DNA from: Lasiosphaeria ovina
Taxonomy: Eukaryota > Ascomycota > Sordariomycetes > Sordariales > Lasiosphaeriaceae
Direction of reading: 5' to 3'
Assembly: GCA_033439765.1 (NCBI GenBank)
Contig: JAULSN010000001.1
Span: forward strand, 8,494,001-8,558,000
Length of the DNA: 64,000 nt
The notes under the pieces were generated by a model. That model saw only the letters and a program-made list of their open reading frames with translations, was not told the DNA's origin and did no database searches. Below, piece by piece: positions 23,500 through 34,854 of the stretch (position 1 is the first letter of the stretch; every line of letters starts with the position of its first letter). The position numbers and the translations under genes were made by a program.

Positions 23500-24656
23500 A
23501 CACCCCCGGGTACAACAAGAATCTCTTTTCCCTTCTTCTTTTCTGTCTTAAACAACTGTGTGTTACCTATTCTAGAGGAACAGAGGCGATCCCTGATGGG
23601 AACTGGCGCGGTGGCATTTTTTCTTTCTTCTCCCTTTCCTGCTCTGCGGAGACAGCGACAGCAAGAAACCCTCATGACTCGGATACGAAGTTGCTGGGTC
23701 GGCCTGTGTGAGGCAGCAGGCATCTGACACCTTGCACCCACCTTTAAACTTGCGGGTATATGCGCCCCCTTTTTTTCCTGGCAGATATCAAGGCTCTGTT
23801 TTGCTGGAAGAACTGTGAATATTTTTCCTCCTCCATTACCCGCCCAGGGAACACTTGGCTACCTAGCAAAACAAGTGCAAACAGGTAACATAAATGGTGT
23901 GGTACGGTGGCGGCAGAGCCCGCCATTCTAGTAGATGATCCTTGGAGCTACCAAAACAACACGGCACGTAATCTTGTCGCGACGTCAGACGAGGCATTAT
24001 GTTTGACCGTTCAGTTTGACTGATCTCGTACTATTGTTGAGCGTCGCCTCTTCGTGATGGTGTACACACACTATTCTATCTTTAGCATATTCTGCGATTA
24101 ACCTCTCCACAAACTGGAACGGCAACTTCTAAGCTTGCCGTTGGCTGGCAGCGACATGTCACAATGATCTGCGGGAAACATAAGCAACCCAGACTTTCAA
24201 TGCCGCTGGAGGTGATTCAGGACGGAGTGGGGACCAGATATACTGGATAATTTCGCTATTAAAAAGACAACATTAAATACTAGACTCTTGCATTTGCAAT
24301 GCGTAAAAGCAAGGTGATTGCGCGCGTGTTGTGTCTGTATGCCGCGACTTTAGTTGAGGTGGGTATCATAATCTCGCGCCAGGGGGGGGGAGGGCAAAAG
24401 CAAAAGGGGGAGCGAGGCCGGTACTTAAACAACCACGTTGCCACAACAAACAAAACCATATCAGAAAAATCCTACTCCAGTCTCAAAAAATGCTGCTCCC
24501 CCCTTGCTGTCCCGCTTTCCAAACTCTCTTCGAATCAACACCCACTTGGGGTTGATACATATCCTATTCCTTCATCCAAAAGGACATCCATAAGACAGAA
24601 CCCCCGACTCGACTCCCGTCTTGCCTTTCCTCCGCTGCTCTCAAAGACAAAACCTG
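23500..24656. other. Convergent 3' region between abd1 and gem1
   Basis: About 1.15 kb between convergent stop codons. It contains T-rich 3'-UTR-like sequence, then mixed sequence with no recognised gene. The ORF at 24299-24691 overlaps the gem1 end and has no family signature. Confidence 0.5.
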
Positions 24657-26669
24657 TCACATCGCGCTCGTCGACCGCCGCCAGATCATAAAGGCAGCGA
24701 CGGCAGCGCAGGCTGTTGCGCCCAGTGCCATGTAGAGACTAGTGTGATCTGGGGGGTCTTCGTTCTTAGGGAACGCGATGCTGGGGTTCGTGGCAGCTTC
24801 GGCGAGGGCGACGAAGAGCTCACTGATACTATTCCAAGTGACGCTGACATGCAGTGGGGTGCTCATATCGATAGCAGCGGTGTACGAGTCAGGCTGCAGT
24901 TCGCTGCGCTGTGTCGTCTTGTCGCGATCCGCCTTCAGCGCCGTGTAGATGGCGGGCAGCTCGTCGAGCTGCGGAAAGCGCTTGCGCAGGTCGACAATGT
25001 GTGAAAAAGAGTCGGGGTCTGACGAGTCGTAAGCGTAGCAAATCAGGTCGCATGCGTCAAGCTTGGCCTGGTTCTCGAGAATGGCAGGTTCCAGCTCGCC
25101 AAGCTCCTCCAGAATCAGATAGCACTGCTTTCCTCCCTGCAGCTCGACACTATTGACGGCACGTCGGGGTTTCATCGTCGGCCGATATAACGGATCAAAT
25201 GGGCGATTGAGAAATGCGTCCAGAAGCGAAGACTTGCCGGCTCCCCCAGAGCCAAGCAGATAGCAGAGGACCACGTTACGCTCAACTCTCCCGGGCCGGC
25301 GTCTTCTCTTTCTCGGCTTCGTTAACTTTAGTGCAGGCGTTGTGAGGTCGCGCGCGTTGGGTGCTTCAAACCCAAGGTATGCCAGATACTCCAGTGTGGT
25401 CTTGGGTTCTAAAAATGTAGTCATGCTCCACTGTGCCAACCAGCCTTGAAGGGTGATATGTCCAGCCTCGTTCCTGACTGTTGTAGACGGAAACGAGCTC
25501 TCCTGCCACGAAGATGGCAACCCCGGGGTGGGGGCAAACAGAGCGGCTAGCTCCCGGTCGTTCAGGCCACCATCATTGTCCTTATCAAATGTTAGGAATA
25601 GATCCATAAAGAATCGATAGCCGGCTGGGCTGAGCTCAGCCGAGGCATAATCGGGAACATCAAATCGTGGGTGCAGGAAGTGGTCTTCCAAGCTCAGGCT
25701 GTCCGTGTAGTGGTGTTTCCGCAGAATGAACCATATGGTCTCGTGACGGCCCTTCTCCGCGTACAGCTTGTTTAACTGTAGGAACCCCTGTATATCGAGT
25801 CCCGTCTCCGGGGTACCTGGGGCGGCGGGAGCCGTCTTTCCGGGAATGGTCTTGCCAACAGTCTGCTTGATATTCTCCAGCTCATCCGGCAGCAGGGGCT
25901 TGCCAAAAGATTTGATTTGGAATTCTTGCATTTCCTTGTCGTTCAAGAATCCGTCCTGATCCTTGTCGGAAAGGTAGAAGACCCTCCGCAGAGCATCTAC
26001 ACACGCCGGCTTCAGCTGACCCTCCTTGTGATCGAACAGAGGTGCCAGGGGATGGATGATAGCCTTCTGGCACAGGTAGAAGGCCTCGATAACGTTCCGT
26101 TGCTCTTTGGCGCTCGATCGGATACAAGAATCTATCTCTTTAAACTCGGCCATTATGGGCAACATTTCCTCCTCGATGACCTGACCTGTCTTGCCGTCGC
26201 CAGTGAGGTCAGACTTGTTGGCACATATAACGACAGGCACGTTGACACCGAGAGAGCGAAAGTAGGGCATCCAGAACAAGGCCACGCGTTCGTAGCTGTA
26301 ATTATCAGAGTAGACAAGGAGTATGACGTTGGATTTGCGGATCTCCTTCCTAAGGGTGGTCCTATCCTGCGGTCGGGCTGATGTGTCGACGATCGTGGTA
26401 GTTACATTCGCGGGCGCGCCCATGCTCGCGGGGATGGTGATCTGAGGCAGGACCGATTGGATCTTGCTCGTGACGAAGACATCTTTGACCAGCGAGGCGA
26501 TCAAGCTGGACTTTCCGGTGCCTTCATCGCCGCAGACGCAGACGCGGACTTCTAAGCATGACTGGTCAGCTGGGACTGGATTGACACAATCCATCATCTG
26601 ATACGATCCCCCTATTAACCTCCACAAGGCCGAGGGAGTGCTATTGGAGGGCGTACCGGTGGTGGCCAT
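24657..26669 (-). CDS. gem1: Mitochondrial Rho GTPase Gem1/Miro
   Basis: Gem1/Miro is a tail-anchored GTPase of the mitochondrial outer membrane, involved in mitochondrial shape and inheritance and in ER-mitochondria contact sites. Exon 1 is 13 nt (26657-26669). A 105-bp intron (GTACGC...CTGACC...TTAG) that happens to stay in frame is followed by exon 2 (24657-26551), giving 635 residues. The spliced N-terminus [20 protein letters not shown] carries the first P-loop. Effector and G4 motifs follow ([17 protein letters not shown]). Two EF hands are clear, [13 protein letters not shown] and [14 protein letters not shown] second GTPase domain begins [17 protein letters not shown]. The C-terminal anchor is [18 protein letters not shown] followed by [10 protein letters not shown]. 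Retaining the intron would wrongly insert 35 residues near the N-terminus. Confidence 0.95.
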   Translation of the reverse strand: MATTGTPSNSTPSALWRLIGGSYQMMDCVNPVPADQSCLEVRVCVCGDEGTGKSSLIASLVKDVFVTSKIQSVLPQITIPASMGAPANVTTTIVDTSARPQDRTTLRKEIRKSNVILLVYSDNYSYERVALFWMPYFRSLGVNVPVVICANKSDLTGDGKTGQVIEEEMLPIMAEFKEIDSCIRSSAKEQRNVIEAFYLCQKAIIHPLAPLFDHKEGQLKPACVDALRRVFYLSDKDQDGFLNDKEMQEFQIKSFGKPLLPDELENIKQTVGKTIPGKTAPAAPGTPETGLDIQGFLQLNKLYAEKGRHETIWFILRKHHYTDSLSLEDHFLHPRFDVPDYASAELSPAGYRFFMDLFLTFDKDNDGGLNDRELAALFAPTPGLPSSWQESSFPSTTVRNEAGHITLQGWLAQWSMTTFLEPKTTLEYLAYLGFEAPNARDLTTPALKLTKPRKRRRRPGRVERNVVLCYLLGSGGAGKSSLLDAFLNRPFDPLYRPTMKPRRAVNSVELQGGKQCYLILEELGELEPAILENQAKLDACDLICYAYDSSDPDSFSHIVDLRKRFPQLDELPAIYTALKADRDKTTQRSELQPDSYTAAIDMSTPLHVSVTWNSISELFVALAEAATNPSIAFPKNEDPPDHTSLYMALGATACAAVAAFMIWRRSTSAM

Positions 26670-28002
26670 TTCCGTCGTGGGCAAGCTGCTGCTCCCTGAT
26701 TTTGGTCACCGGCAATCCCTTTTCAGAGCACTGCCATAACCCAGATCCCCGCGTATACGGGAGGGAGCACGGGTCGAAGAGCAAGGCGATGGTCGACAGT
26801 CGAAAGCAAAACTGGCGATATGCAACAAATGATACTGGCTGCCGGGGCCTGTCGAGTCGAATGATCGAATGATCTGATCTGGGTTTGGTCTGCAGCGACC
26901 GGGCTTGGTCCTCGGCTCCCTGAGCTGCGGGCTGCCGTTACTTATCGATAGATTTCAAGCCTTGTCCCCGCCTAATTGGGAATCCTAGCTTCCCATTGGA
27001 ACAGCCCCACCCGCTCTGAACGACGACATTGGAGCTGAAACCTAACTCGAGGGACTTTTGCAGCAGGGTTGTTAGACACCTCCAAAGTTTGGTGCGGGAA
27101 TGCCAAATCTTGTGCACTGACTCTGAATGTAAAGTAGGAACAGGTCTTGTACATGCTTACAGAGTTGCAGCGCATACAATATAGGAGGCAAGGTACCTTA
27201 GTCACCGACCGTCGGGTATGGACTTACCTACCTGCTAGTTACGTGTAGAGACCTAGACCGAATTTGCATGGCCTCTTGAGATAATCTCGAGTTGTTGTCT
27301 ACTTGTCAATCAAAACCTTATAGCCTACCAAACAGGGAGGGGGTATTTACTATGAAAATTGTGTAGTCGACAGAGACCACTAATAATCATGCAAAGCACT
27401 TTGCCTGGCTTGAGAGTATGGGGAGACTACCTTAACTTATAGGTAAGGCAGTGAGTAGGTGTATGGAAGCCATTCGTAACTCCTTGGGTACGTAGTGTAA
27501 CTTGTTGGATGGAAGCAATGGATGCCCTCTCCACCTTGGCGGGGGCCGGGTTACGCATTGCTTCTCCACCTCCACACTTCCCCACACCTCAGAGAGACTG
27601 TCCAGCCGTTGCGGGAAGCTGGCTCGCCTGGCTGGCCTATTTACTGCTGGGAGGCTCGAGGTTCCCCAGTCTCCGTCAGCAGGATTACCTTAGGGACCCC
27701 GGTAGCTGTCCGTCCCGGCCGCTCATTCTACTCCACGATGGTTTGAAGGCCAGCGCCACTATCGCCAGCTTCACCTGGCCCTTTCCAGGTTGTCCAGTGC
27801 TTTGCGTCTCGCCCGAAGCCCAAGGCACCTGCCCGTCATTTCATCTGCACACCACCTGCAACCACCCCCCTCCCCCCTAGCGAGCTGAACAAGCCAAGCG
27901 AACCTGCCAAGGAGCCAGCCAGACAGGCCACCCACCATCCCATCCCCCTTCCGGCCGGCGCATCAGCGCAATCCCGCTGGCGACCACGCCACAGCCGTTA
28001 CC
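26670..28002. other. Divergent intergenic region gem1 / creC
   Basis: About 1.3 kb between divergent start codons. The left half is mixed, with AT-richer stretches at about 27200-27500. The right half is C-rich leader of creC with chance ORFs. No specific sites were recognised. Confidence 0.45.
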
Positions 28003-30548
28003 ATGTTGTAAGGAGACACCCAAGAAGTCCCTGGGCACCGGGTTGCCCAAAAGGAGTCAAGAAGGGAGGAACAAGCCAGATTCCATCCCAACTCGAACGG
28101 GGCAGGGGCAGGGGCGCTCGTCGTCCGTACATTACATACGGCACCTCAAACAAATAGCTAACCTACACGTCAACCCTACTCTCTCACAGCGTCCTCCCTC
28201 CTCCGCCACGGTATCCCACCCAGGCGGCATATAATGCCGCTGTCGGGACTGGCCAGGTCGCTCCCATGATAGAAACCAACAATATCCTCACGAGTCCTTC
28301 GGGACCCGAATACCAGTTTCTGGTCGGCGAGGGTGAGCTTCTACCCAATCGCATTCCCGCCGTGGCGCCGTCGATCCCCTGCTAAGTAACCTTGCGCTCT
28401 GCACCTCGCCCTTCCTCAGGCCTCTACGTGCTCAAGGAAGATCTCCATCTCGCGACTCCTCCTCCCCACCCCTCGGAAGCCCCCATCGTCAACCCGAATC
28501 CCCTCGCAACGACGCCCCCGCCTGCCACTGCCGGCACCAAGCTGTCACTGGCCAACCTCGACGTGCGCCCCCTGCCTGCCGCCTTCTACAGGGTCACGTC
28601 GCCCTCAAGCGGCCTGCAGCAGAGCATCCAAGAACACCCTGACGAGAGCAAGTCGTCGTCCGAGGCGCGCGAGAGCAGCAGCGAGGCCGGTCGCATCGCT
28701 TCTAGCGATGTACTACTCATCGTGTCAAATGCGCCCGCCTTTGGTGAGGGAAACGCGTTGCTCGCGCCGCCCAATTCCAAGGACGCGAACAAGCGTCGGA
28801 AGCCCAAGAACAACGTGACCAAGAGCAACTCTTCCTTCATCTCCAGAGTTATTGTCCACGAGACACTAAACAAGAGATTGCAAGATCGCCCTAGTGATGG
28901 CCTTTTCGCCTTCGCCAACATCAACCGCGCCTTTCAATGGCTGGACCTCTCGTCCCCATCTAAGGTGAGCAATGTCGGCGCCCTATGTTGAGCTCGCACT
29001 AGCCCCGGCACCGCTGACAGTTGGCAGGCCGAGTATTTAACGAAAATACTATTCACAAAGGCGCATTGTCTCTGCCATGACGTAAATCTGCTAACCAAGA
29101 GCTCGTCGCACATTGACGTGATTATGGGGTTCTCAACTGGAGAGATCATATGGTGGGAACCCATCTCGCAGCGATACACGCGACTCAACAAGAACGTATG
29201 GGACTCTCTAGACTTCTTCGCCTACCCCTAGTATGAGCGCCGTATCTGAAATGTTCCTGAAGCTAACCATGGCATACAGGGGATTATCAACGGAACGCCA
29301 GTTTCGGAAATTAGGTGGATTCCTGGCTCAGAACACCTGTTCCTAGCTGCGCACATGGATGGATCTCTTGTTGTCTACGACAAGGAAAAGGAGGACGCCA
29401 CTTTCTCCGCCGACGAAGAGGCAGGGGCAGGGCTGCAGACAAACGGAGAGGTGAACTCGGACACTGCCAGCAAAGGAGTCTCCAACTCCAGCCAAATACA
29501 GATTAACAAGTCGGTCCACTCCAAAAACCAAAAGTCAAACCCCGTGGCGGTATGGAAGCTGTCCAACCAGCGAATAAATGCATTTGCATTCTCCCCCGAC
29601 CACAGGCACCTCGCCGTTGTCTCAGAAGACGGCTCACTGAGGATAATCGATTACCTCAAGGAAGAGTAAGAACCCCCGGGCTGGGCTTTGTCGTCTGAAG
29701 CGTCCCTCGTGCTCACCAGTTACGCATCAACAGGCTTTTGGACTTATTCTACTCGTACTATGGGGGTCTAATATGCGTCTGCTGGTCACCTGACGGCAAG
29801 TATGTCTTGACCGGTGGGCAAGACGACCTCATCTCGATTTGGTGTCCGTCCGAGTCGGCGCTTATAGCCCGGTGCCAGGGTCACCACTCGTGGGTGACGT
29901 CGGTAGCGTTTGACCCCTGGCGATGTGACGATAAGAACTACAGGTTTGGGAGTGTCGGAGAGGACCGTAGGATATGTCTGTGGGATTTCAGTGTCGGCAT
30001 GTTGCATCGCCCAAAAGCTGTAAGTGGCCACTGAGCTTCCGTGCCCTCTCATTAATATTGCTGACATTTGCAACAATGTAGGCCTCCGTACATCACCATC
30101 AGCGGGGTGGTTCGGTTTCGTCGCGTCTGGTGTCGCTTCAAAGGGCCGAGAGTTCACAGAACGGCTACGGGGCTGGAGAAGAGGCAGCGGAGAAGATACT
30201 GCCACATGCCGTGGAACCGCGTTCAAGGACGGCCATGCTTCCGCCTGTGTTGGTAAGGGAGGAAATCCATATCCAGTCTCCTTCAGTAAACATTCGTCCA
30301 GCTGACACGTAATTTCTCGCGCCGCAGAGCAAGACGATTGATGAGGACCCGCTGTGCTGGATTGACTTTACCCAGGATGCTATCCTTACTAGCTGTAAAT
30401 CAGGTACGTCTCTCATCATCATTAGTAGCGAAGGGAGGGCAAGGATGCTGACACTGCTCTGATGAAATTAGGCCATCTGAGGACGTGGAGTCGCCCATCA
30501 GACACGTCGCCCCAGTTGGATGAAGAGACGGATAGCTCGCAAGTGTGA
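28003..30548 (+). CDS. creC: CreC WD40 protein, cofactor of the CreB deubiquitinase
   Basis: CreC (WDR20 family) binds and stabilises the ubiquitin protease CreB; the pair supports carbon catabolite repression in Aspergillus. Nine exons are needed: 28003-28007, 28190-28332, 28420-28964, 29028-29195, 29280-29665, 29734-30019, 30082-30252, 30328-30403 and 30472-30548, giving 618 residues. The first exon is only ATGTT; splicing across 182 bp restores the family N-terminus [10 protein letters not shown]. Shared landmarks include [69 protein letters not shown], then WD repeats [40 protein letters not shown] and [21 protein letters not shown] last WD strand, [20 protein letters not shown], ends in HLRTWSRP. 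It lies 4.3 kb upstream of creD on the same strand. Confidence 0.96.
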
Positions 30549-31011
30549 TGTGTGACGATAGCAATGATATATGCCCGAGGTACGGCGTTTGTTCTTTTAC
30601 GGTGCGGCAATGGTTGTTTTGAATGGGCAGAAGTAAGGGAAGGGAGCTTGTTTGGTTGCCGAGTACAATATGAAAGAGCCCAAGCGGATTGCTTTTGTAA
30701 TAAAACGGAGAGAGAGTTTGAGAGCGCATGGGACACAAAAAGAATCCATGTACTGTACAAATACAATGTCTGCTCGTCTTATATAAGTCTTAGGTGCATT
30801 GTTATGTCAACTTTACTTCAATGGCTCTGAATGTAATTAAATGAGTCAAATATTGAGAATATGGCTTTATAAACGCCGTGTATTGGGTATTTCTGAGAAC
30901 CATTTCATGGTGTTGGTTAAATAGGAGTAAAGTTAACAAAATGCTCCCCCAGTGGTAGAAGACTGCCCTCGATAAGGGAAATTTCGGGCGCGGATTGATA
31001 TAATCCAATAA
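30549..31011. other. creC 3' region, AT-rich, before the tRNA gene
   Basis: About 0.46 kb of increasingly AT-rich sequence following the creC stop. No gene was recognised before the tRNA at 31012. Confidence 0.5.
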
Positions 31012-31090
31012 GCGTCAATGGTCTAGTGGTTAGGATTCAACCCTTCCATGATTGTAAGGTTGAGGGGGGGGTTCGATTCCCTCTTGACGC
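31012..31090 (+). tRNA. tRNA-Gly (anticodon UCC) with an 8-nt intron
   Basis: The 7-bp acceptor stem GCGTCAA pairs with TTGACGC. The A box TGGTCTAGTGG and B box GGTTCGATTCC are intact. The anticodon stem pairs CAACC with GGTTG only if 8 nt are removed from the loop CTTCCATGATTGTAA, leaving a 7-nt loop CTTCCAA with anticodon TCC and an intron immediately 3' of position 37. The T stem is five Gs paired with CCCTC (one G-U pair). The mature length would be 71 nt before CCA addition, normal for tRNA-Gly. A T6 tract follows at 31095-31100. Confidence 0.88.
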
Positions 31091-31094
31091 ATTA

Positions 31095-31100
31095 TTTTTT
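31095..31100 (+). terminator. Oligo-T RNA polymerase III terminator of the tRNA gene
   Basis: Six consecutive T residues begin five bases after the acceptor stem, the standard position for pol III termination. Confidence 0.8.
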
Positions 31101-32859
31101 GCGATTTAGCTATATAACTTTTTACCGTTCTTGATTATCGGGTCTCTGACATATTCTCCTTTATTTTGTCCCTTCAAAGTCGATCATATTAATCAAATAT
31201 TTTGATATAACACGCAAGTTACTAAGTGCTTCTCCTCTATCTTATGAACGGATTAAGTATACGCCGTAGCCAGGTCCCAGGTCCCTGGGACTCTGGTTCA
31301 AGCTTTCGCCGACATGCATTGCATAATTAGATAGATTATCGCCCTGCATGCGCGCTTTTGGGGCTTCTGGAAAGTGTCAACTGCCATCTCGGCTTGATGT
31401 CACCGAGGCTCGGTGGGGTGGCATCCCTCGGCAGTCTTAAGAGTGTGCAGCCATGTCGCAACCACGGCGGGTCAAACGCCATTTAACATGGCATGTTCCC
31501 GTGGTGCAATTTAAACCCGGCGGCCGTCTATGGATGGGATGAGGTAAATACGGTAAGTACCTTACCTTATTATTTTTATTCCCTAGGCGATATCACCAAA
31601 GAAAGTCGTTTACCGCACACGGGTCTTCTGTTCTTTTGTTACGGAATGGTGTCATGCCGGGAAGATGGACGGATGCAAGAGAGGTGATGTGGGCCGTCGG
31701 ACGTGCTCGGCAATTCCTTTTAAGCCAGAGAGCCCCGGGAGCTTCCGAGGCTTGTTCTGTCGCTGCTTGTATCTTTTTGTAACAACGTTCAAAGTTCAGT
31801 ACTATGTAATAAGTGGAATCACTGGGTCTTTGAAGTTTCGCCTCGCATTCTCAACAATGTGTACATTCGGGTAGATATCTATTAATGGGGTGGTGGGAGG
31901 CGTCATCGCCCAGGTTTGCTTGCGGGTTTCAATCTGCCCGGGTTCTGATAGACAGTGCAAAGGCTGAAAGCGAAGAGGTTGTGTTTTTGCCACATTCACG
32001 AGAGGCTTGCCCATAAGGCTGATGCCGTGTCATGGAATGCTGAGATAGCGTGCTGGGAAGCATGCATGCAGAAGAACGTGGCGTGATAGCCTTGTCAAAA
32101 TCTCCCAAGCCGTGGTCCCTGTCTCCCTGCCTCTCTTTCATGTGAAACAGCGGGCAGGACGCACCAGAGGGGGAAATAGTATTTTGCAGAAATGCGAGAT
32201 ATGAGTCAATGTTGGTTGACCGTGGATCCTCTATGAGGCAAGAAGGCTGCGAAATGGGAGAAGCAGGCTTTTTCTTCTTGTTTTTTGCCGTCTTTAATGG
32301 GTCTTTTCTCTTCGCGAGGTGGGTATTCAGAAGAATTCACTCTCGATGCCTGTAAGGCGTGTGGCGGTGTATGTCCAATTGGAAGCGCTAAAAAGCCACC
32401 GATTGTCGGCGTCCCAATCAACCCCCCATCCCGCCGATACCCAACCGGTGAGATTTCATGGTAGAAATTCCATCGCACGGTTATTATGGTAAAAGGTAGC
32501 AATGCAACGCATTGGAGCGAATAGAATGTCGTTGCGACACTTCCCAACACTTCCGTTTCCCTTTCATGAGCCAGCGCGCGAAAAGATCGCCTCGGTTTGC
32601 AGGGCGTTATCTCCAGTGCGCCGGGATAGATCGGTGAACTTGAACCGAGAAGCCGACACCGGGCTACCCTGCCTTGAAAGCGGGACTGGGTTTAAAAAGC
32701 CGTTTGGTGGGGTTGATAATTACGGGCAGGTGGGAATCTCCTTTTTGTCATCGCCGATCCGGTATTTGAGTGCATTTAATTCTTACACCCATGTTGTAGT
32801 GTAGTGTAAATATGTACAAGTTAGTAAACTGACCTTCACACAAAACAATTCAAGGAGAA

Positions 32860-32885
32860 ACGCTCCGTTCTGACGCTCCGTTCTG
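32860..32885 (+). repeat. Perfect 13-bp tandem duplication
   Basis: ACGCTCCGTTCTG occurs twice head to tail (32860-32872 and 32873-32885). No associated gene. Confidence 0.85.
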
Positions 32886-34854
32886 GGGCCGCGTTATCCA
32901 TGCGCGCACTTTCGCTTGTCTGGGGCGCAGGTGGCGGGCTCGTCACGAGAGTCTCCTTCGGCTTGCCTGCCACTCTATCAACCTTGGGTGGGAGCAAAGC
33001 GATGTCACATTTCACCCTGAGCGTTGGCCAGCAGGACCCTTTTGTCTCGCGTCAGCGCCCCAAAGGCACAGCTGGGGTTGGGCATCAGGCTTCCAGTCTT
33101 TGTTGGCAAGACACGCCAACAGTTCCATGCATCCCCAAGGCGTCTCAGGTTTGAGGTATGGTGGTTTGGAGGAAACCCGCTGATAGCGCCATATGATCTT
33201 GGGATGGCAAGGCAAATGTCAGTTGGCCATCAGGTTCAGGAAGCTGGCTGTCGTGGAGGAGCCAAAACGAAAGAGAAAAATGCTGCCGCCCTCTCCCGCC
33301 TGCCGAATTCGGCAGCATTCTAGATTCGTTGACGGCAGGATGGTGGGGGTTACATCTGTGGCTAAGCGCCAAGACGGTGCTTCCACAAGGGGCGTATTGG
33401 GGGCAACGGCGCTCTCCAACACGACAAAGAATTCGAACAAAGGAAGCCCGCTCACCTCAACCAAAGAATGGCAGGCGCGCGCGACACGAAGTCAGGCTTC
33501 TTTCGGCTCTTGCCAACAAACAGCCAGCAGGAGGCCACGAATATATGCATTCGTAAGGAAGGTAAGTAAGTCAAAGTATTAGGGCGTACCCTACGTATCT
33601 TGTGTCTAGCAGCCTTACCGTATTCTGACGGTCTTCCGTCTCTTCCATTGCCGGGAACGCCGTTACTCAGCATCTCAGCTTGGAACTGTCTCAGCCAGTG
33701 GAAGTCAGAGACGGTGATAAGGCACGCATCGTTTTGCTGGCACCCCACGCGGCGAGCTTGCCAACCCACTAACCCGGTATCCCGTAAATAAGGTAAGTTA
33801 GGTAGCGGTATACACGCAGTATAAGCCTTCCTCACGTTTACAGGCTACACACATTCCGAGATTTTTTCTATCGTTTTCCCTGTGTTCCCCACTTCCTCGT
33901 GCCACTTCCATCACTCGTGAGCTGTGCATGTTCAATACAAAGTCTCAGTGACGGCTGTCCGCTTTCGCACACCTCCACCTCAGCTGCTTCAAGGTAAGGT
34001 AAATACCTGTTACAGTACATGCTTGGAAATCGGCTGCCTGGTTGCGACTGCGTTTCCAACGTTCCATTGCTCGTGCTCACGTGTGACGGATGCGGGAAGC
34101 GGAATTCTGGGCATTTCGATCCAATGCGCAGATACGTTGTATTACCAGACTATGATGCCCAGTTGTTGGGAAGGCAGTCGCGGCCCTGTAGTTACATGCC
34201 CATACCTATAATTGGACTGAGTTCTGAGATGTTCCGCCTGCCGTCGCGGAGGCTCATTGCGGTTGGCTTATTGGGCCATGCATGAGCTGGGTTCGCTCGC
34301 TTATGGGCTTACTTTGGGGCTTGCATGGACCCCTGGACAGATCGGCCTCCACCTCTCCACTTCACCAACAGGCCAGGTACTGCACCGTATTCTCTCGTAC
34401 CGTTGTCGTGCGACGGTATCCGTACCTGACTGACTCCGGCCTCGACCGTCTAGACCTTCACTTCCCTAACTGCCTTCTTGCCCTGCCCTGCAATGGCTCC
34501 CTCTCGAAGCTTTTGTCCCTTTCCCGTCACTTCTTCTTTCCCTCCCATTTCTTTTGCAGGTAAATCAAACAAACGCCTTCCTACAGTGCACAATTCAGCC
34601 CGCCGTCACTTTTGCGCCCCTCTTCTTCAAGGACCACCCTTCGGATCCGCACCCCAGGATCGCCAACGGCAACCAACTTGTGTCTGACGTGCCGCACACT
34701 GCGCTGCCCTGCCTCGACCTACCCGCCTCCCTACATGGTTAGCAGATACGCTGGGTAGATGACAGGAATATACCAATATCTCTACTTGGGCGCCGCCGCT
34801 TCTGCTCTTTTGCAACAGTAGAGCAGCAACCTCTTTGCTCTTCGTTGTTTGGCA

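Larger units (their letters stand above)
31091..34854. other. Long intergenic region between tRNA-Gly and creD
   Basis: About 3.8 kb with no confident gene. It contains a perfect 13-bp tandem duplication (ACGCTCCGTTCTG, 32860-32885). An open stretch at 33015-33323 reads like a mitochondrial presequence but lacks an ATG (see findings). Dispersed TACC/GGTA tetranucleotide tracts occur around 33560-34010. The last 400 bp are pyrimidine-rich and probably the creD leader, containing at least one upstream ATG. Confidence 0.45.

Noticed and set aside
26552..26684. N-terminal extension of Gem1 by reading through its first intron from an upstream non-ATG codon
   Set aside because: Splicing at GTACGC...TTAG gives [20 protein letters not shown], which matches the family; the read-through insert does not.
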